This document shows positions 1-10,266 of a DNA stretch of 64,000 bases, piece by piece. The translations under genes were made by a program, and so were the position numbers. Under the pieces are notes generated by a model. It was not told where the DNA came from. It ran no database searches and saw only the letters and a list, made by a program, of their open reading frames with translations. Origin of the DNA: Buttiauxella agrestis ATCC 33320 (GTDB taxonomy: Bacteria > Pseudomonadota > Gammaproteobacteria > Enterobacterales > Enterobacteriaceae); NCBI RefSeq assembly GCF_000735355.1, contig NZ_JMPI01000013.1:1-64000 (forward strand), given 5' to 3'. The stretch's first letter is position 1. Every line of letters begins with the position of its first letter.

Positions 1-166
1 TTTATGCAAATCCGTTAAGCGATACAGAGCACAGAACACACCTCTTTCAGCCACATGAATCACATCCGGTACATACTTATGGGTGGTAAAACATAAAAGG
101 CGCAATGCTAATAAGGCACTGCGGGTACGGTTATCGGAACTGAGAACATGACAAGCAGGCTAACTT

Positions 167-640
167 ATGGCTAAGAATACTATCTGTCTTTGGTACGACC
201 ATGACGCGGAAGCCGCCGCTCATTTCTATGCTGCAACCTTTCCAGACAGCAGCGTAGGTGCAGTTATCCCCGCCCCCGGCGACTATCCGGATGGAAAAGC
301 TGGAGACACAATCGTTGTCGAGTTTGTCGTTGCGGGTGTGTCATGCATCGGCCTCAACGGCGGACCACATTTCAAACATAGCGAAGCTTTTTCCTTCCAG
401 ATTTCGACAGAAGATCAGGCAGAAACGGATCGCTACTGGAACGCAATTGTCGACAACGGTGGTCAGGAAAGCGAATGCGGCTGGTGCAAAGATAAATGGG
501 GTATTAGCTGGCAAATCACCCCGCGCGTGCTGACCGAAGCTTTGGCTACAGGCGGAGACACTGCCAGGCGCGCGTTTGAAGCGATGATGACGATGAAGAA
601 AATAGACGTTGCTGCAATCAAAACGGCGATACATAGCTGA
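167..640 (+). CDS. VOC-family (PhnB/YjdN-like, glyoxalase fold) protein
   Basis: A 157-residue protein of the vicinal-oxygen-chelate superfamily, in the PhnB/YjdN or '3-demethylubiquinone-9 3-methyltransferase' Pfam group; that older name is misleading, and most members have no proven activity. It opens with the typical NTICLWYDHDAEAAAHFY segment, in which a beta strand is followed by a helix with an AxxFYxxxFP motif (residues 4-26). The WCKDKWGISWQ stretch near residues 106-116 is the family's C-terminal hallmark. The length is normal for the family. The ATG at 167 starts the conserved domain, with no strong Shine-Dalgarno visible. A terminator hairpin follows at once, so it is probably monocistronic. 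It runs in the same direction as tauABCD but is separated from it by about 200 bases. Substrate unknown. Confidence 0.85.
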   Translation: MAKNTICLWYDHDAEAAAHFYAATFPDSSVGAVIPAPGDYPDGKAGDTIVVEFVVAGVSCIGLNGGPHFKHSEAFSFQISTEDQAETDRYWNAIVDNGGQESECGWCKDKWGISWQITPRVLTEALATGGDTARRAFEAMMTMKKIDVAAIKTAIHS

Positions 641-666
641 TAAGTCTGAGTTAATACATGATCACT

Positions 667-690
667 ACGGGCCTTTTGGCCCGTATCTTT
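667..690 (+). terminator. Intrinsic terminator after the VOC gene
   Basis: A 7-bp stem ACGGGCC / GGCCCGT with a TTTT loop is followed by a T-rich tract (ATCTTTCT). It lies 27 bases after the stop codon and separates this gene from tauABCD. Confidence 0.75.
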
Positions 691-846
691 CTCCTGAATA
701 CCACCCCATTTCGATTCCCATCCCCCAACTATCCTTCCCCAAAATTCATCTAAAAACATAAACGCATTAGCGATAATTTTTAATTCTTTTATCTAATTCT
801 CGCCATTAGAAATACTGCTCCTATCAAAAATACTGGAGCACTCATC

Positions 847-1821
847 ATGGTAGCGAAACGACATTCTCTCTGGCTGGCAGCACTAGCCCTTATCGCAACG
901 CCGGTCTTCGCGGTGGATGTCACCGTGGCGTATCAAACATCCGCTGAACCCGCCAAAGTCGCGCAGGCTGATAACGCTTTTGCCAAAGATAGCGGCGCAA
1001 AAGTGGAATGGCGTAAGTTCGACAGCGGCGCAAGTGTTGTGCGTGCGTTGGCATCGGGCGATGTACAGATTGGCAATATCGGCTCCAGCCCGCTTGCGGT
1101 GGCAGCAAGCCAAAAAGTGCCTATCGAAGTGTTCCTGCTCGCCTCGCAGTTAGGTAACTCCGAAGCGCTGGTTGTAAAGAAAGGCATCACCAACCCGAAA
1201 GATTTGATTGGCAAGCGTATTGCCGTGCCGTTCATTTCCACCACGCATTACAGCCTGCTGGCAGCACTCAAACACTGGGGAATAAAACCCGGCCAGGTTG
1301 AAATTCTGAACCTTCAGCCACCGGCAATAATTGCCGCCTGGCAGCGCGGTGATATCGACGGAGCATATGTCTGGGCACCGGCGGTCAACGAGCTGGAGAA
1401 AGATGGCACTGTGTTGACCGACTCCGCGCAAGTGGGCAAATGGGGCGCGCCAACGTTGGATGTTTGGGTAGTGCGTAAAGATTTCGCGCAGCAGCATCCG
1501 GAAGTGGTGGAAGCCTTTGCTAAAAGCGCTCTCGCTGCCCAGAAAAGCTATATCGATAACCCTGATGAATGGCTGAAGCAGCCGGACAACCTGAGCAAAC
1601 TCTCTCGTCTGAGTGGCGTGCCAGAAAGCGACGTTCCGGTACTGGTGAAGGGTAATACCTACCTCACCGCCAGCCAGCAAACTGAGCAGCTCAGTGGCCC
1701 GGTAAATAAAGCGATTGTCGACACCGCGCAGTTCCTGAAAGCGCAGGGTAAAGTCCCGGCGGTGGAAACGGATTATAGCCAATTCGTCACCGACCGTTTC
1801 GTGAAAACGCTGGCGCAGTAA
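847..1821 (+). CDS. tauA: Taurine ABC transporter substrate-binding protein TauA
   Basis: A 324-residue periplasmic solute-binding protein that captures taurine and delivers it to the TauBC permease under sulfate limitation. Residues 1-22 form a Sec signal peptide (basic start, hydrophobic LAALALIA core, cleavage after PVFA). The mature part is an SBP_bac_9/NMT1-type bilobal binding protein with the conserved [16 protein letters not shown] region and the [11 protein letters not shown] loop. The start has a good Shine-Dalgarno (GGAGCACTCATC before ATG). tauB follows 10 bases after the stop, so tauABCD is one operon. In E. coli this operon needs Cbl and CysB. The region before the start (about 740-840) is AT-rich, but I could not place a Cbl site with confidence. 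Confidence 0.95.
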   Translation: MVAKRHSLWLAALALIATPVFAVDVTVAYQTSAEPAKVAQADNAFAKDSGAKVEWRKFDSGASVVRALASGDVQIGNIGSSPLAVAASQKVPIEVFLLASQLGNSEALVVKKGITNPKDLIGKRIAVPFISTTHYSLLAALKHWGIKPGQVEILNLQPPAIIAAWQRGDIDGAYVWAPAVNELEKDGTVLTDSAQVGKWGAPTLDVWVVRKDFAQQHPEVVEAFAKSALAAQKSYIDNPDEWLKQPDNLSKLSRLSGVPESDVPVLVKGNTYLTASQQTEQLSGPVNKAIVDTAQFLKAQGKVPAVETDYSQFVTDRFVKTLAQ

Positions 1822-1831
1822 GGAGTTAGCC

Positions 1832-2599
1832 ATGTTACAGGTTTCGCATTTAAGCGCAGATTACGACGGAAAAACCGTTCTTAATGATATCAATCTGACG
1901 GTGGACGAGGGCGAGTTGATGGTGGTCCTGGGCCCGTCCGGTTGTGGGAAAACTACGCTGCTAAACCTGATTGCGGGTTTTGTTCCTTACCACTCAGGCA
2001 ATATTACGCTTGCGGGTAAACAGGTTACGGGGCCAGGCGCTGAGCGCGGTGTGGTGTTCCAGCATGAAGGATTGCTACCGTGGCGCACGGTACTGGATAA
2101 CGTCGCGTTTGGCCTGCAACTTGCCGGGCAGTCGAGGCCGCAGCGTGAGGAAATTGCCCTCGATATGTTGCGCAAAGTGGGTCTGGAAGATAAGGCGAAA
2201 CGTGCCATCTGGCAACTCTCTGGCGGGCAGCGCCAGCGCGTGGGAATTGCTCGCGCACTCGCCACTCGTCCGCAACTTTTATTGCTCGATGAACCCTTTG
2301 GAGCTTTGGATGCATTCACCCGCGAGCAGATGCAGACACTGTTACTAAAACTCTGGCATGAAAGCCGCCGTCAGGTGCTGCTGATTACACATGATATTGA
2401 AGAAGCGGTTTTCCTGGCGACCGAACTGGTGCTGCTTTCTCCTGGGCCTGGGCGCGTGCTGGAACGTTTGCCGCTTGATTTTGGCCGTCGATTCACGGAA
2501 GGCGAGCCATGCCGCAGCATCAAATCCGACCCTGAATTTATCGCGAAGCGTGAGTACGTGCTGAGCCGGGTGTTTGAACAACGCGAGGGCTTTTTATGA
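1832..2599 (+). CDS. tauB: Taurine ABC transporter ATP-binding protein TauB
   Basis: A 255-residue ABC ATPase that powers taurine import; it sits on the cytoplasmic face with TauC. The Walker A motif GPSGCGKTT is at residues 34-42, the Q-loop around [11 protein letters not shown] (74-84), the ABC signature LSGGQRQR at 129-136, and the Walker [13 protein letters not shown] near 149-160, followed by the switch histidine in ITHDIEEA. Length and motifs match TauB/SsuB-type ATPases. The stop overlaps the tauC start by four bases (ATGA), so translation is coupled. The neighbouring tauA, tauC and tauD decide taurine rather than alkanesulfonate as substrate. Confidence 0.95.
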   Translation: MLQVSHLSADYDGKTVLNDINLTVDEGELMVVLGPSGCGKTTLLNLIAGFVPYHSGNITLAGKQVTGPGAERGVVFQHEGLLPWRTVLDNVAFGLQLAGQSRPQREEIALDMLRKVGLEDKAKRAIWQLSGGQRQRVGIARALATRPQLLLLDEPFGALDAFTREQMQTLLLKLWHESRRQVLLITHDIEEAVFLATELVLLSPGPGRVLERLPLDFGRRFTEGEPCRSIKSDPEFIAKREYVLSRVFEQREGFL

Positions 2600-3423
2600 G
2601 CATCGTTATTCAGGATAAAGCCCGCCGCACTCGGCTGGCATTGCGTTGGCCGTTCTCGCGCCAGCTTACGCTAAGCCTTGCGACGCTCACCGCCATCATT
2701 TTGTTGTGGTGGTGGGTTGCGGCTGAGCAGTGGATTAGCCCGCTGTTTTTACCACCTCCAGGCCAGGTGCTGACAAAACTGATTAGCATCGCCGGGCCGC
2801 AAGGTTTTATGGATGCCACGCTCTGGCAGCATCTTGCCGCAAGCCTGTTGCGCATTCTTACCGCGTTGCTGGCGGCGGTGCTGATAGGCATTCCGGTCGG
2901 CATTGCGATGGGGCTTAGCCCAACGGTGCGCGGCATTCTCGACCCGTTAATTGAGTTATATCGCCCGGTGCCGCCACTGGCTTATCTGCCGCTGATGGTG
3001 ATTTGGTTTGGCATCGGGGAGACATCGAAAATCTTGCTGATTTACCTGGCGATATTCGCGCCGGTTGCGATGTCAACGATGGCTGGCGTGCGCAGTGCGA
3101 AACAGGTACGCGTTCGGGCAGCCGAAGCACTAGGCGCATCACGCCTGCAGGTGGTCTGGCATGTGATTTTACCCGGCGCGCTGCCAGAAATTCTGACCGG
3201 TTTCCGTATCGGGCTTGGCGTTGGCTGGTCAACCCTGGTCGCGGCTGAACTTATCGCCGCCACACGTGGATTAGGTTTTATGGTTCAGTCCGCCGGTGAA
3301 TTTCTGGCAACTGACGTAGTGATTGCAGGTATCGGCGTGATTGCAGTTATCGCATTTTGTTTAGAACTGGGTTTACGCGCCTTGCAGCGCCGCTTAACCC
3401 CATGGCATGGAGAAGGGCAATGA
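2596..3423 (+). CDS. tauC: Taurine ABC transporter permease TauC
   Basis: A 275-residue inner-membrane permease of the BPD_transp_1 family with about six transmembrane segments; the first is [15 protein letters not shown] near residues 29-43. The EAA loop that contacts TauB is visible as [24 protein letters not shown] near residues 176-199 (EALGAS and G-x-LPE core). The start is ATGA-coupled to tauB and the stop ATGA-coupled to tauD, so the whole operon is translationally linked. Length is that of the E. coli protein (275 aa). Confidence 0.95.
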   Translation: MSIVIQDKARRTRLALRWPFSRQLTLSLATLTAIILLWWWVAAEQWISPLFLPPPGQVLTKLISIAGPQGFMDATLWQHLAASLLRILTALLAAVLIGIPVGIAMGLSPTVRGILDPLIELYRPVPPLAYLPLMVIWFGIGETSKILLIYLAIFAPVAMSTMAGVRSAKQVRVRAAEALGASRLQVVWHVILPGALPEILTGFRIGLGVGWSTLVAAELIAATRGLGFMVQSAGEFLATDVVIAGIGVIAVIAFCLELGLRALQRRLTPWHGEGQ

Positions 3424-4268
3424 GTGAAAAAGTGAATATTTTGCCGTTGGGGCCATACATTGGCGCGCAGGTGACTGGTGTCACGCTGAGCCGCGGTTTG
3501 ACCGATAACCAGTTTGAGCAGATTTATCACGCGTTAATCCGCCATCAGGTGTTGTTCCTGCGCGACCAGCCGATTACGCCAGCTCAACAGCGTACACTGG
3601 CGCAGCGGTTTGGCGATCTGCATATCCACCCGGTTTATCCGCATGCGCAAGGCGTGGAAGAGATTATCGTGCTGGATACGCACAACGATAACCCGCCTGA
3701 TAACGATAACTGGCACACCGATGTGACGTTTATCGAAACGCCGCCAGCCGGTGCGATACTGGCAGCAAAACAGTTGCCAGAATTTGGTGGTGATACATTG
3801 TGGACCAGTGGCATTGCCGCATTCGAGGCACTTTCAGAACCGTTCAAGCGCTTGCTCTCAGGGCTGAAGGCAGAACATGATTTCCGCAAATCATTCCCGG
3901 AGTATAAACATCTCGATAGCGAAGAAGAGCATCAGCGCTGGCGCGAAGCCGTAGTCAAAAATCCTCCGCTACTGCATCCGGTGATTCGAACACATCCGGT
4001 AAGTGGCAAGCAGGCGCTGTTTGTGAATGAAGGATTCACAACGCGGATTGTCGACCTCTCTCAAAAAGAGAGTGATGCGCTGCTCTCATTCCTTTTCGCG
4101 CATATTACAAAACCCGAGTTCCAGGTGCGCTGGCGTTGGCAGGAAAATGACATTGCCATCTGGGATAACCGAGTCACGCAGCATTATGCGAACGCCGATT
4201 ATCTTCCGGCTCGACGCATCATGCATCGTGCGACGATTTTAGGGGACAAGCCTTTCTGGCGCGGATAA
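3420..4268 (+). CDS. tauD: Taurine dioxygenase TauD (2-oxoglutarate and Fe(II) dependent)
   Basis: A 282-residue cytoplasmic non-haem iron dioxygenase. It hydroxylates taurine with 2-oxoglutarate and O2, releasing sulfite for cysteine synthesis and aminoacetaldehyde. The iron-binding facial triad is at His99 and Asp101 (NWHTDVTF) and His255 (VTQHYANAD), the same numbers as in the E. coli enzyme; the Arg residues near 266-270 (ARRIMHR) fit the 2-oxoglutarate site. I chose the ATG at 3420 because it overlaps the tauC stop (ATGA), follows the Shine-Dalgarno AGAAGGGC, and gives the family N-terminus [16 protein letters not shown]. Last gene of the operon. Confidence 0.96.
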   Translation: MSEKVNILPLGPYIGAQVTGVTLSRGLTDNQFEQIYHALIRHQVLFLRDQPITPAQQRTLAQRFGDLHIHPVYPHAQGVEEIIVLDTHNDNPPDNDNWHTDVTFIETPPAGAILAAKQLPEFGGDTLWTSGIAAFEALSEPFKRLLSGLKAEHDFRKSFPEYKHLDSEEEHQRWREAVVKNPPLLHPVIRTHPVSGKQALFVNEGFTTRIVDLSQKESDALLSFLFAHITKPEFQVRWRWQENDIAIWDNRVTQHYANADYLPARRIMHRATILGDKPFWRG

Positions 4269-4279
4269 TGCGATTTTCA

Positions 4280-4303
4280 GGGTGGCAATGCGCCACCCAA
4301 AAT
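4280..4303. terminator. Convergent terminator between tauD and nepI
   Basis: The stem GGGTGGC / GCCACCC (4280-4286 and 4292-4298) has a 5-base loop and is flanked by a T-rich run on one side and an A-rich run on the other, so it could serve both converging transcripts. Confidence 0.6.
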
Positions 4304-4305
4304 CC

Positions 4306-5490
4306 TTACTTCACGCGCACTTTCGTGGCGACTAACAATGCTGTTAACAACATTAAACTGCCTGACAGGACTAATGGTGAAAGCAGGCCGAGATTATCCA
4401 ACGCCAGGCCGCCAATCGCGGCACCACAGGTATTTGCCAGTTGAATGACAGCGACCTGAATCGACCCTGCTTTTTCTGCCTGATCCGAAAGTGAGCGGGT
4501 GATCCAGGTTGACCATCCAACTGGAATCAGAGCAAAGGCGAAGCCCCAGATAATGGCGATAGCAGAAGCAACAATTTTATCCGAACCCCACAATACCAGC
4601 GTGATTGCGCTCAATGCCAGAATCAGCGGTGCGATAGCCAGAGCCGCTTTCAGCGAGCGTCTGAGAAATACTGCTGAAAGTGAAGTGCCGACAAAACTAG
4701 CGATACCAAAACTTAACAGCACCAGCGTTAGACCGTCGACGTCGAATCCGGCCAGCGTCGTATAAACAGGGCGAATATAAGTGAAGAAGGCAAACTGGCC
4801 TGCAAAAGCAGTAAAAATAGCGGCCATACCTGCCAGCACGCCAGGGCGTTTAAGCAGGCCAAACATATTTTGCTTCTTTTGCGTCGTTTCGCCAGGCAGC
4901 GACGGTAGCGCTTTCCATACCCAAATAATGCAGGCCACACCCATCAACGCAGCGCCGTTAAATACATTACGCCAGCCGATAATCCCCCCCAGGAAACTAC
5001 CTAACGGGGCGGCGATCACCAGCGCGATGGACACCGCGCCAAAGATAACCGACAGCGCCTTTGGCACCGTGCGCGCTGGAACCAGACGCATAGTTAAGGA
5101 GGCAGACATCGCCCAAAAACCACCTAGCGCAACCCCCAGACAGGCGCGGCCAATCAACAGCATCGTGAAGTTTTCAGCAAACGAAACCAACAGGCAGGAG
5201 AGGGTCAGCAGGATGGCAAACAGAAACACCACAAAGCGGCGGTCGGTTGAACGAATAACGCTTGTGACAAAGAGACTGGCAAACATCGCGACAAAAGCGG
5301 TGACCGTAACGGATTGCCCGGCAACACCTTCGGATATTCCCAGTTCTTGTGCCATTGGTGTTAGCAGACTGACAGGCAAAAACTCCACGGTAATCAAACA
5401 TGCCACGCAAAATGCTACGGCAAATACCGCTGACCAATTAGGCCGCGTGACGGCCCTCGGTTCGTTTATCCCATCTATATGCTCACTCAT
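4306..5490 (-). CDS. nepI: Purine ribonucleoside efflux pump NepI (MFS)
   Basis: A 394-residue, 12-TM major facilitator of the DHA1 family that is close to E. coli NepI (YicM) along its length; NepI exports inosine, guanosine and 6-mercaptopurine by proton antiport. Recognisable stretches are [19 protein letters not shown] (near residue 15), the loop-2/3 motif with [23 protein letters not shown] and [13 protein letters not shown] chose the ATG at 5490 because it gives the family N-terminus MSEHIDG; a GTG nine bases upstream (5499) is in frame. The start region is a 13-bp tandem duplication that also creates a short upstream ORF (see findings). In E. coli this gene sits elsewhere, so its place next to tau is an accessory arrangement. 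Confidence 0.9.
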   Translation of the reverse strand: MSEHIDGINEPRAVTRPNWSAVFAVAFCVACLITVEFLPVSLLTPMAQELGISEGVAGQSVTVTAFVAMFASLFVTSVIRSTDRRFVVFLFAILLTLSCLLVSFAENFTMLLIGRACLGVALGGFWAMSASLTMRLVPARTVPKALSVIFGAVSIALVIAAPLGSFLGGIIGWRNVFNGAALMGVACIIWVWKALPSLPGETTQKKQNMFGLLKRPGVLAGMAAIFTAFAGQFAFFTYIRPVYTTLAGFDVDGLTLVLLSFGIASFVGTSLSAVFLRRSLKAALAIAPLILALSAITLVLWGSDKIVASAIAIIWGFAFALIPVGWSTWITRSLSDQAEKAGSIQVAVIQLANTCGAAIGGLALDNLGLLSPLVLSGSLMLLTALLVATKVRVK

Positions 5491-5594
5491 TATGCTCACT
5501 CATTTTTCCACCCGGCACGATTTTCAATTTAGCCGCGTAGTGTAGCACCGTAAGTGTGACGCATTTAACGTTTTGGCAACTTTTTCGCAGTCAT

Positions 5595-6308
5595 CTAAAA
5601 ATCCAGCTCAAGGGCAAAACACAGATATGCCATCAGCGGTGCACAAAACTGAAATTGCTCAGTGCAAAAATTGATAGCACCTGGTTTGCATAGCTCTTCA
5701 AAATCGATATTTTTGACGGCGATAAAGTCTTTACGTTTCAATTCAGTTAATAGGGGATGCGTTTTTTCATAACCCTTTGGCGGGCGAATTAAACTATCCC
5801 CATCCATGATAAAACCATGGTCTTGCAGTGTTTTTAACGCCTTTTGATACGCGTTAGGATTTTCATCAATACAGGCTCTAATTGCATTTAAAGCTTTTGA
5901 CTCCGGATGCCAGATACCCGCGGCAATAAAGCAACCTTCCTCAGCAATATGCAGATAAAATCCTGGGGCATGGACATCCTTCCCCTGGAAATGACGAAAC
6001 TGGATGCCAACATTAGTTTTGTAGGGTGTTTTATCTTTGCTGAAACGGCTGTCCCGCTGAGGGCGCATAAGACTGCCACCGACTTTTTTCGGCACGGCAG
6101 TGAGCTTCGATGAAATGGCAAGAATACCGGGCTGCATCTGCTCGATAAACCGCAGGGCAGGGGTTCTGACAACATGCTCGTATTCATCCTGATGGTCTTT
6201 AAACCAATCACGCGAATTGTTTTGCGCGAGCTTGTTCAGGAATTGCAGGCTTTCCGGGCTAAAAGTAGTACCTGCCAAATTTGGAGTTTTAAGTGTTTTA
6301 GTCGCCAT
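5595..6308 (-). CDS. DUF2461 (TIGR02453) family protein
   Basis: A 237-residue protein of the DUF2461 family, widespread in bacteria and fungi and without an established function. The diagnostic region is visible: FSPESLQFLNKLAQNNSRDWF near residues 17-37, then GSLMRPQRDSRFSKDKTPYKTN with a conserved RFSKDKTPYKT core near 78-99, and GFYLHIAEEGCFIAAGIWHPES near 116-137. It is transcribed towards nepI, about 100 bases away, and faces the AT-rich gap before hsdM. No catalytic motif is apparent. Confidence 0.85.
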   Translation of the reverse strand: MATKTLKTPNLAGTTFSPESLQFLNKLAQNNSRDWFKDHQDEYEHVVRTPALRFIEQMQPGILAISSKLTAVPKKVGGSLMRPQRDSRFSKDKTPYKTNVGIQFRHFQGKDVHAPGFYLHIAEEGCFIAAGIWHPESKALNAIRACIDENPNAYQKALKTLQDHGFIMDGDSLIRPPKGYEKTHPLLTELKRKDFIAVKNIDFEELCKPGAINFCTEQFQFCAPLMAYLCFALELDF

Positions 6309-6604
6309 TACCGATGAACCTTTATTAGTAGCAATAGTACGGATGTTAGCAGAGTCTTAGTATTCTAAATACTGATGATTTGAATCAGTTAGTAGGTTTT
6401 TAATTTATTAAATAATTTTAATTTATTGTTTATTGGCTAATTCATTATGTATTTATATTAATAATGAAAAAATTATTTCATTTTATTTCATTACTTCAAA
6501 AATACCTTCGAGAAATCTTTTTCAAAACGATATAAATCAATGTAGTGAGATATAAAATGACTTATATGTAAGCGCATCTATTCTTCACATTCCCGGCTTC
6601 ATTA
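6309..6604. other. AT-rich intergenic region, probable left edge of the restriction-modification island
   Basis: About 300 bases, very rich in A and T (especially 6360-6500), between the divergent DUF2461 and hsdM genes. It must hold both promoters, but no single -35/-10 pair stands out. I found no copy of the ileX 3' end or of any integrase gene here. The change in composition relative to both sides fits an island edge. Confidence 0.5.
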
Positions 6605-8947
6605 ATGTCTAATATTAATTTTTCTCAAACGGCTGCCTTTATTTGGTCAGTCGCTGATTTGCTTCGTGGTGATTTTAAGCAGTCCCAGTATGGGCGCGTA
6701 ATTCTTCCTTTTACTTTGCTACGCCGACTTGAGTGTGTTTTGGCACTCAGCAAAGATGCGGTGGTTGAGGAAGCACAGAAGCTGAAGGCCAGCCCATTAC
6801 CGGAAGAAGGGCGAGAGAAGTTTCTATTACGTGCAACCAAAGGCTTATCATTCTTTAATACCTCACCGATGGATCTCGATAAAATGGGGCAGAATGACAT
6901 TAAAGAAAACCTGGAAAACTATATTCAATGTTTCTCAAAGGATGCGCGTGAAATCTTTGAGTACTTCAAATTCAGCGAATTTATAGGCCTGCTGGATGAT
7001 GCAAACCTGCTGTTTAAAATCGTTAAAAAATTCGCGACTACCGACCTGAGCCCGAAAGCCATTTCTAATCATGAAATGGGCCTGGTGTTTGAAGAGTTAA
7101 TCCGCCGTTTTGCTGAGAGTTCAAACGAGACGGCCGGGGAGCACTTTACCCCACGCGATATCGTGCGCTTAACCACTTCGCTGGTGTTTATGGAAGATGA
7201 TGAAGCGTTGTCGAAAGACGGCATCATCCGCACCATTTACGACCCGACCGCCGGTACCGGTGGCTTCCTCTCTTCTGGCATGGAATACGTGCACGAACTG
7301 AACCCAAAAGCGGTGATGCGTGCATTTGGCCAGGAGCTGAACCCGGAATCTTACGCCATCTGTAAAGCCGATATGCTGATCAAAGGCCAGGACGTTAGCC
7401 GCATCAAGCTGGGCAACACGCTTTCCAACGATCAGCTCCCGCAGGACCAGTTCGACTACATGCTTTCTAACCCGCCGTTTGGCGTGGACTGGAAAAAAAT
7501 CGAAGGCGAGATTAACGACGAGCACCAGCAAAAAGGCTTTAACGGGCGCTTTGGTCCTGGCCTGCCGCGTGTGTCTGATGGCTCGCTGCTGTTCCTGATG
7601 CACTTAATCAGCAAAATGCGTGATAGCAGCAATGGTGGGCGTATCGGGATTATCCTCAACGGTTCACCACTGTTTACCGGTGGGGCGGGTAGCGGTGAGA
7701 GCGAAATCCGCCGTTATATTCTGGAAGCCGATTTGCTGGAAGGCATTGTCGCGCTGCCGACGGATATGTTCTACAACACCGGCATCGCGACTTACGTATG
7801 GATTTTATCGAATAAGAAAGCCCCGGAGCGTAAGGGCAAAGTTCAGCTGATTGATGGCACCAATCTGTGCGGCAAAATGCGTAAGTCTTTAGGCTCCAAG
7901 CGTAATCTGATGGGCGAGGATGATATTAAGCTTATCACCCGTACCTTTGGTGAGTTTGAGGTGGTGGATGCGACTTCTCTTGAAGAGTTGGGGCTGGAGA
8001 AAGCGCCGGAGCAAAAATCTAACCGTGGCCGCCAGTCTGCAACTGCCAAAACCGAAGCACCGAAAACCTTCGCCAGCAAAATCTTTAACAGTACTGATTT
8101 TGGTTACCGTCGCCTGACCATTGAGCGCCCGCTGCGTTTGTCCGCACAGGTGACCGATGAAGCGATTGCCACTCTGCGCTTTGCCACCAAACCACTGAAT
8201 GCACCGATGGAACGTTTATACGAAGAGTTCTCCGCACAGTGGCAAGACGAAAACTACGGCGACTTTATTGATATCGAAGTTGAAGCCCGTGCGATTATCA
8301 AAGCTGAATTTGCCGAGCTGAAAGAGAAGCAGATTAAAGACCTGCTGGATAGCAAACTGTGGCTGGCTCAGCGTGCATTGATGAATAAGGCGCAGCAAAT
8401 CCAGACGGCGTTGGGCGCTAAGGCTGGTGGTCAAGCGCAAGTGAGTGATGACTTTAATGAGTTCCAGTTAACACTCAAAGGTGCGATTAAAACCGCTGGC
8501 GTTAAGCTGGATACCAAAGAGAACAAACAGTTTATCGACTCCATCACCACGAAAAACCCAGCCGCCGAACCGGTAGTGAAAAAGGTGCTGAAAGAAACCG
8601 CCCAACCACTATATGGATCGTATGAATACCTGGGAAAAGTGGTGGAGTTCGAGCAGGATGGCGATCTGCGTGATAACGAAAATGTGCCACTAAACCCTGC
8701 TATTGCCACCAGCGTTCTGATTGAGAACTACTTTAAAGCCGAAGTCTTACCGCATGTTCCCGATGCCTGGATCAACGCCGATAAGCGCGATGCCAAAGAC
8801 AGCGAAGTGGGGATAGTTGGTTATGAAATTCCATTTAACCGTCATTTCTATATTTATCAGCCACCTCGCCCGCTGGAAGACATTGATGCCGATCTGGATG
8901 CCGTAAGCTCTGAGATTATGAAGCTGCTGCAGGAGGTACACTCCTGA
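6605..8947 (+). CDS. hsdM: Type I restriction-modification system methyltransferase subunit HsdM
   Basis: A 780-residue N6-adenine methyltransferase subunit of a type I system. With HsdS it methylates the host site; with HsdR added it restricts unmodified DNA. An HsdM_N helical domain covers about residues 8-140. The catalytic domain has SAM motif [10 protein letters not shown] at 213-221 and the adenine motif IV NPPF at 289-292. After about residue 490 comes a further region of almost 300 residues, so the protein is much longer than the roughly 500-residue HsdM of the EcoKI family; this long form is known in many type I systems. The start at 6605 is followed at once by the family N-terminus ([19 protein letters not shown]). 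Its stop overlaps the hsdS start by one base (TGATG). Confidence 0.95.
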   Translation: MSNINFSQTAAFIWSVADLLRGDFKQSQYGRVILPFTLLRRLECVLALSKDAVVEEAQKLKASPLPEEGREKFLLRATKGLSFFNTSPMDLDKMGQNDIKENLENYIQCFSKDAREIFEYFKFSEFIGLLDDANLLFKIVKKFATTDLSPKAISNHEMGLVFEELIRRFAESSNETAGEHFTPRDIVRLTTSLVFMEDDEALSKDGIIRTIYDPTAGTGGFLSSGMEYVHELNPKAVMRAFGQELNPESYAICKADMLIKGQDVSRIKLGNTLSNDQLPQDQFDYMLSNPPFGVDWKKIEGEINDEHQQKGFNGRFGPGLPRVSDGSLLFLMHLISKMRDSSNGGRIGIILNGSPLFTGGAGSGESEIRRYILEADLLEGIVALPTDMFYNTGIATYVWILSNKKAPERKGKVQLIDGTNLCGKMRKSLGSKRNLMGEDDIKLITRTFGEFEVVDATSLEELGLEKAPEQKSNRGRQSATAKTEAPKTFASKIFNSTDFGYRRLTIERPLRLSAQVTDEAIATLRFATKPLNAPMERLYEEFSAQWQDENYGDFIDIEVEARAIIKAEFAELKEKQIKDLLDSKLWLAQRALMNKAQQIQTALGAKAGGQAQVSDDFNEFQLTLKGAIKTAGVKLDTKENKQFIDSITTKNPAAEPVVKKVLKETAQPLYGSYEYLGKVVEFEQDGDLRDNENVPLNPAIATSVLIENYFKAEVLPHVPDAWINADKRDAKDSEVGIVGYEIPFNRHFYIYQPPRPLEDIDADLDAVSSEIMKLLQEVHS

Positions 8948-10266
8948 TGACTAAATATAAGGCGTATCCGGAATATAAGGATTCTGGGGTTGAGTGGTTG
9001 GGGGACGTGCCTAATCACTGGAAAACTATAGCTATATCTAGATTGTTTTCTAGGACTAAGCGTACCGGTTATACAGAGAAAGAATTATTATCTGTTTATC
9101 GAGACTATGGTGTGATACCTAAATCTAGCAGAGGTGATAATAATAACAAACCGTCAGAGGATTTATCACCTTATCAATTAGTGCGACATAATGATTTGGT
9201 AATGAATAAAATGAAGGCCTGGCAAGGCTCCATTGCGATTTCGGAATGTGAAGGGATTGTTAGCCCTGCTTATTTTGTTTACCAACCAAACAAAATTCTT
9301 TTTGAATTGGCTCATCCACGATATGTTCATTATTTGTTGCGTAATCCAATTTATGTTACCCAATATTTAAGTCGTTCTAAGGGCATACGGGTAAATCAAT
9401 GGGATTTAGACCCTGATGAGTTCAGAAAAATTGAATTGCTGCTGCCTACTAAGTCTGAACAGGCAAAAATATATAGTTTCCTCGATCACGACACCGCAAA
9501 AATCGATAACCTGATCGAGAAGCAGCAGCAACTGATTGAACTGCTAAAAGAAAAACGTCAGGCAGTGATTAGCCATGCTGTGACTAAAGGGCTAAACCCT
9601 GATGTGCCGATGAAAGACTCTGGTGTTGAGTGGTTGGGATTAATATCGGGATGTTGCAGTCTAACTAAATTAAAATATCTCGTGTTTTTGAAGACGGTAA
9701 AATTAATTGATAATAATAGTCAGTATGTTGGCATGGAAAATATCTCAAGCGGCACTGGGCAGTTCTTGACTAAAGATGAATTAATTCCTGAAGGTGCTTC
9801 AATTTCATTTGGTTGTGGTGATGTTCTTTTTGGGAAACTACGCCCTTATTTGGCGAAGTCTTGGTTAGCCACATTCTCGGGTGTATGTTCTTCTGAGTTT
9901 TTAGTCTTGCATACTAGGGTATTGCATCCTAAGTTTTTAAATTATTACCTTTTGACGAACGAATTTATTAAACAAGTAGATTCCTCTACATACGGTTCTA
10001 AAATGCCAAGGGCAAATTGGGATTTTATTGGTCAACTGCCTGTACCAACTTGGTCATATGAAGAGTCAGAAGCTATTGCAGCATATCTAGATAGTATTAC
10101 TTTTAAACTAGACAATTTGCTTGAGAAGCAATATCAACAAGTAAGATTTCTCCAGGAACGCCGCACCGCCCTTATCTCCGCAGCTGTCACCGGCAAAATC
10201 GATGTACGCGATTGGGTTGCACCAGACACCAGCGAAGTTGAGGAATCACAGGAGGCTACCGCATGA
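8947..10266 (+). CDS. hsdS: Type I restriction-modification system specificity subunit HsdS
   Basis: A 439-residue specificity subunit with two target-recognition domains. Each half opens with a nearly identical block (KDSGVEWLG near residues 11-19 and again near 222-230), then a variable TRD, then a coiled-coil spacer (LDHDTAKIDNLIEKQQQLIEL near 178 and LDSITFKLDNLLEKQYQQVRF near 381). This is the usual pseudo-symmetric HsdS layout, each TRD reading one half of a split site. The TRD DNA (about 9000-9480 and 9640-10130) is visibly more AT-rich than the conserved blocks, as expected of exchanged domains. It is coupled by overlap to hsdM and hsdR. The target sequence cannot be read from this. 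Confidence 0.94.
   Translation: MTKYKAYPEYKDSGVEWLGDVPNHWKTIAISRLFSRTKRTGYTEKELLSVYRDYGVIPKSSRGDNNNKPSEDLSPYQLVRHNDLVMNKMKAWQGSIAISECEGIVSPAYFVYQPNKILFELAHPRYVHYLLRNPIYVTQYLSRSKGIRVNQWDLDPDEFRKIELLLPTKSEQAKIYSFLDHDTAKIDNLIEKQQQLIELLKEKRQAVISHAVTKGLNPDVPMKDSGVEWLGLISGCCSLTKLKYLVFLKTVKLIDNNSQYVGMENISSGTGQFLTKDELIPEGASISFGCGDVLFGKLRPYLAKSWLATFSGVCSSEFLVLHTRVLHPKFLNYYLLTNEFIKQVDSSTYGSKMPRANWDFIGQLPVPTWSYEESEAIAAYLDSITFKLDNLLEKQYQQVRFLQERRTALISAAVTGKIDVRDWVAPDTSEVEESQEATA

Noticed and set aside
695-846. A Cbl or CysB site before tauA
   Set aside because: The region is AT-rich as expected, but I could not separate a specific site from background by eye.
1150-1833. A 227-codon open frame opposite tauA
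   Set aside because: Overlaps a real periplasmic binding protein over its length and has no domain features.
4781-5545. A 254-codon open frame opposite nepI
   Set aside because: The product is low-complexity and unlike any family; the minus-strand frame is clearly NepI.
5500-6604. A direct copy of the ileX 3' end as the second attachment site
   Set aside because: Reading through the interval I did not find a stretch matching the tRNA 3' end; a fuller alignment might still find a degraded one.
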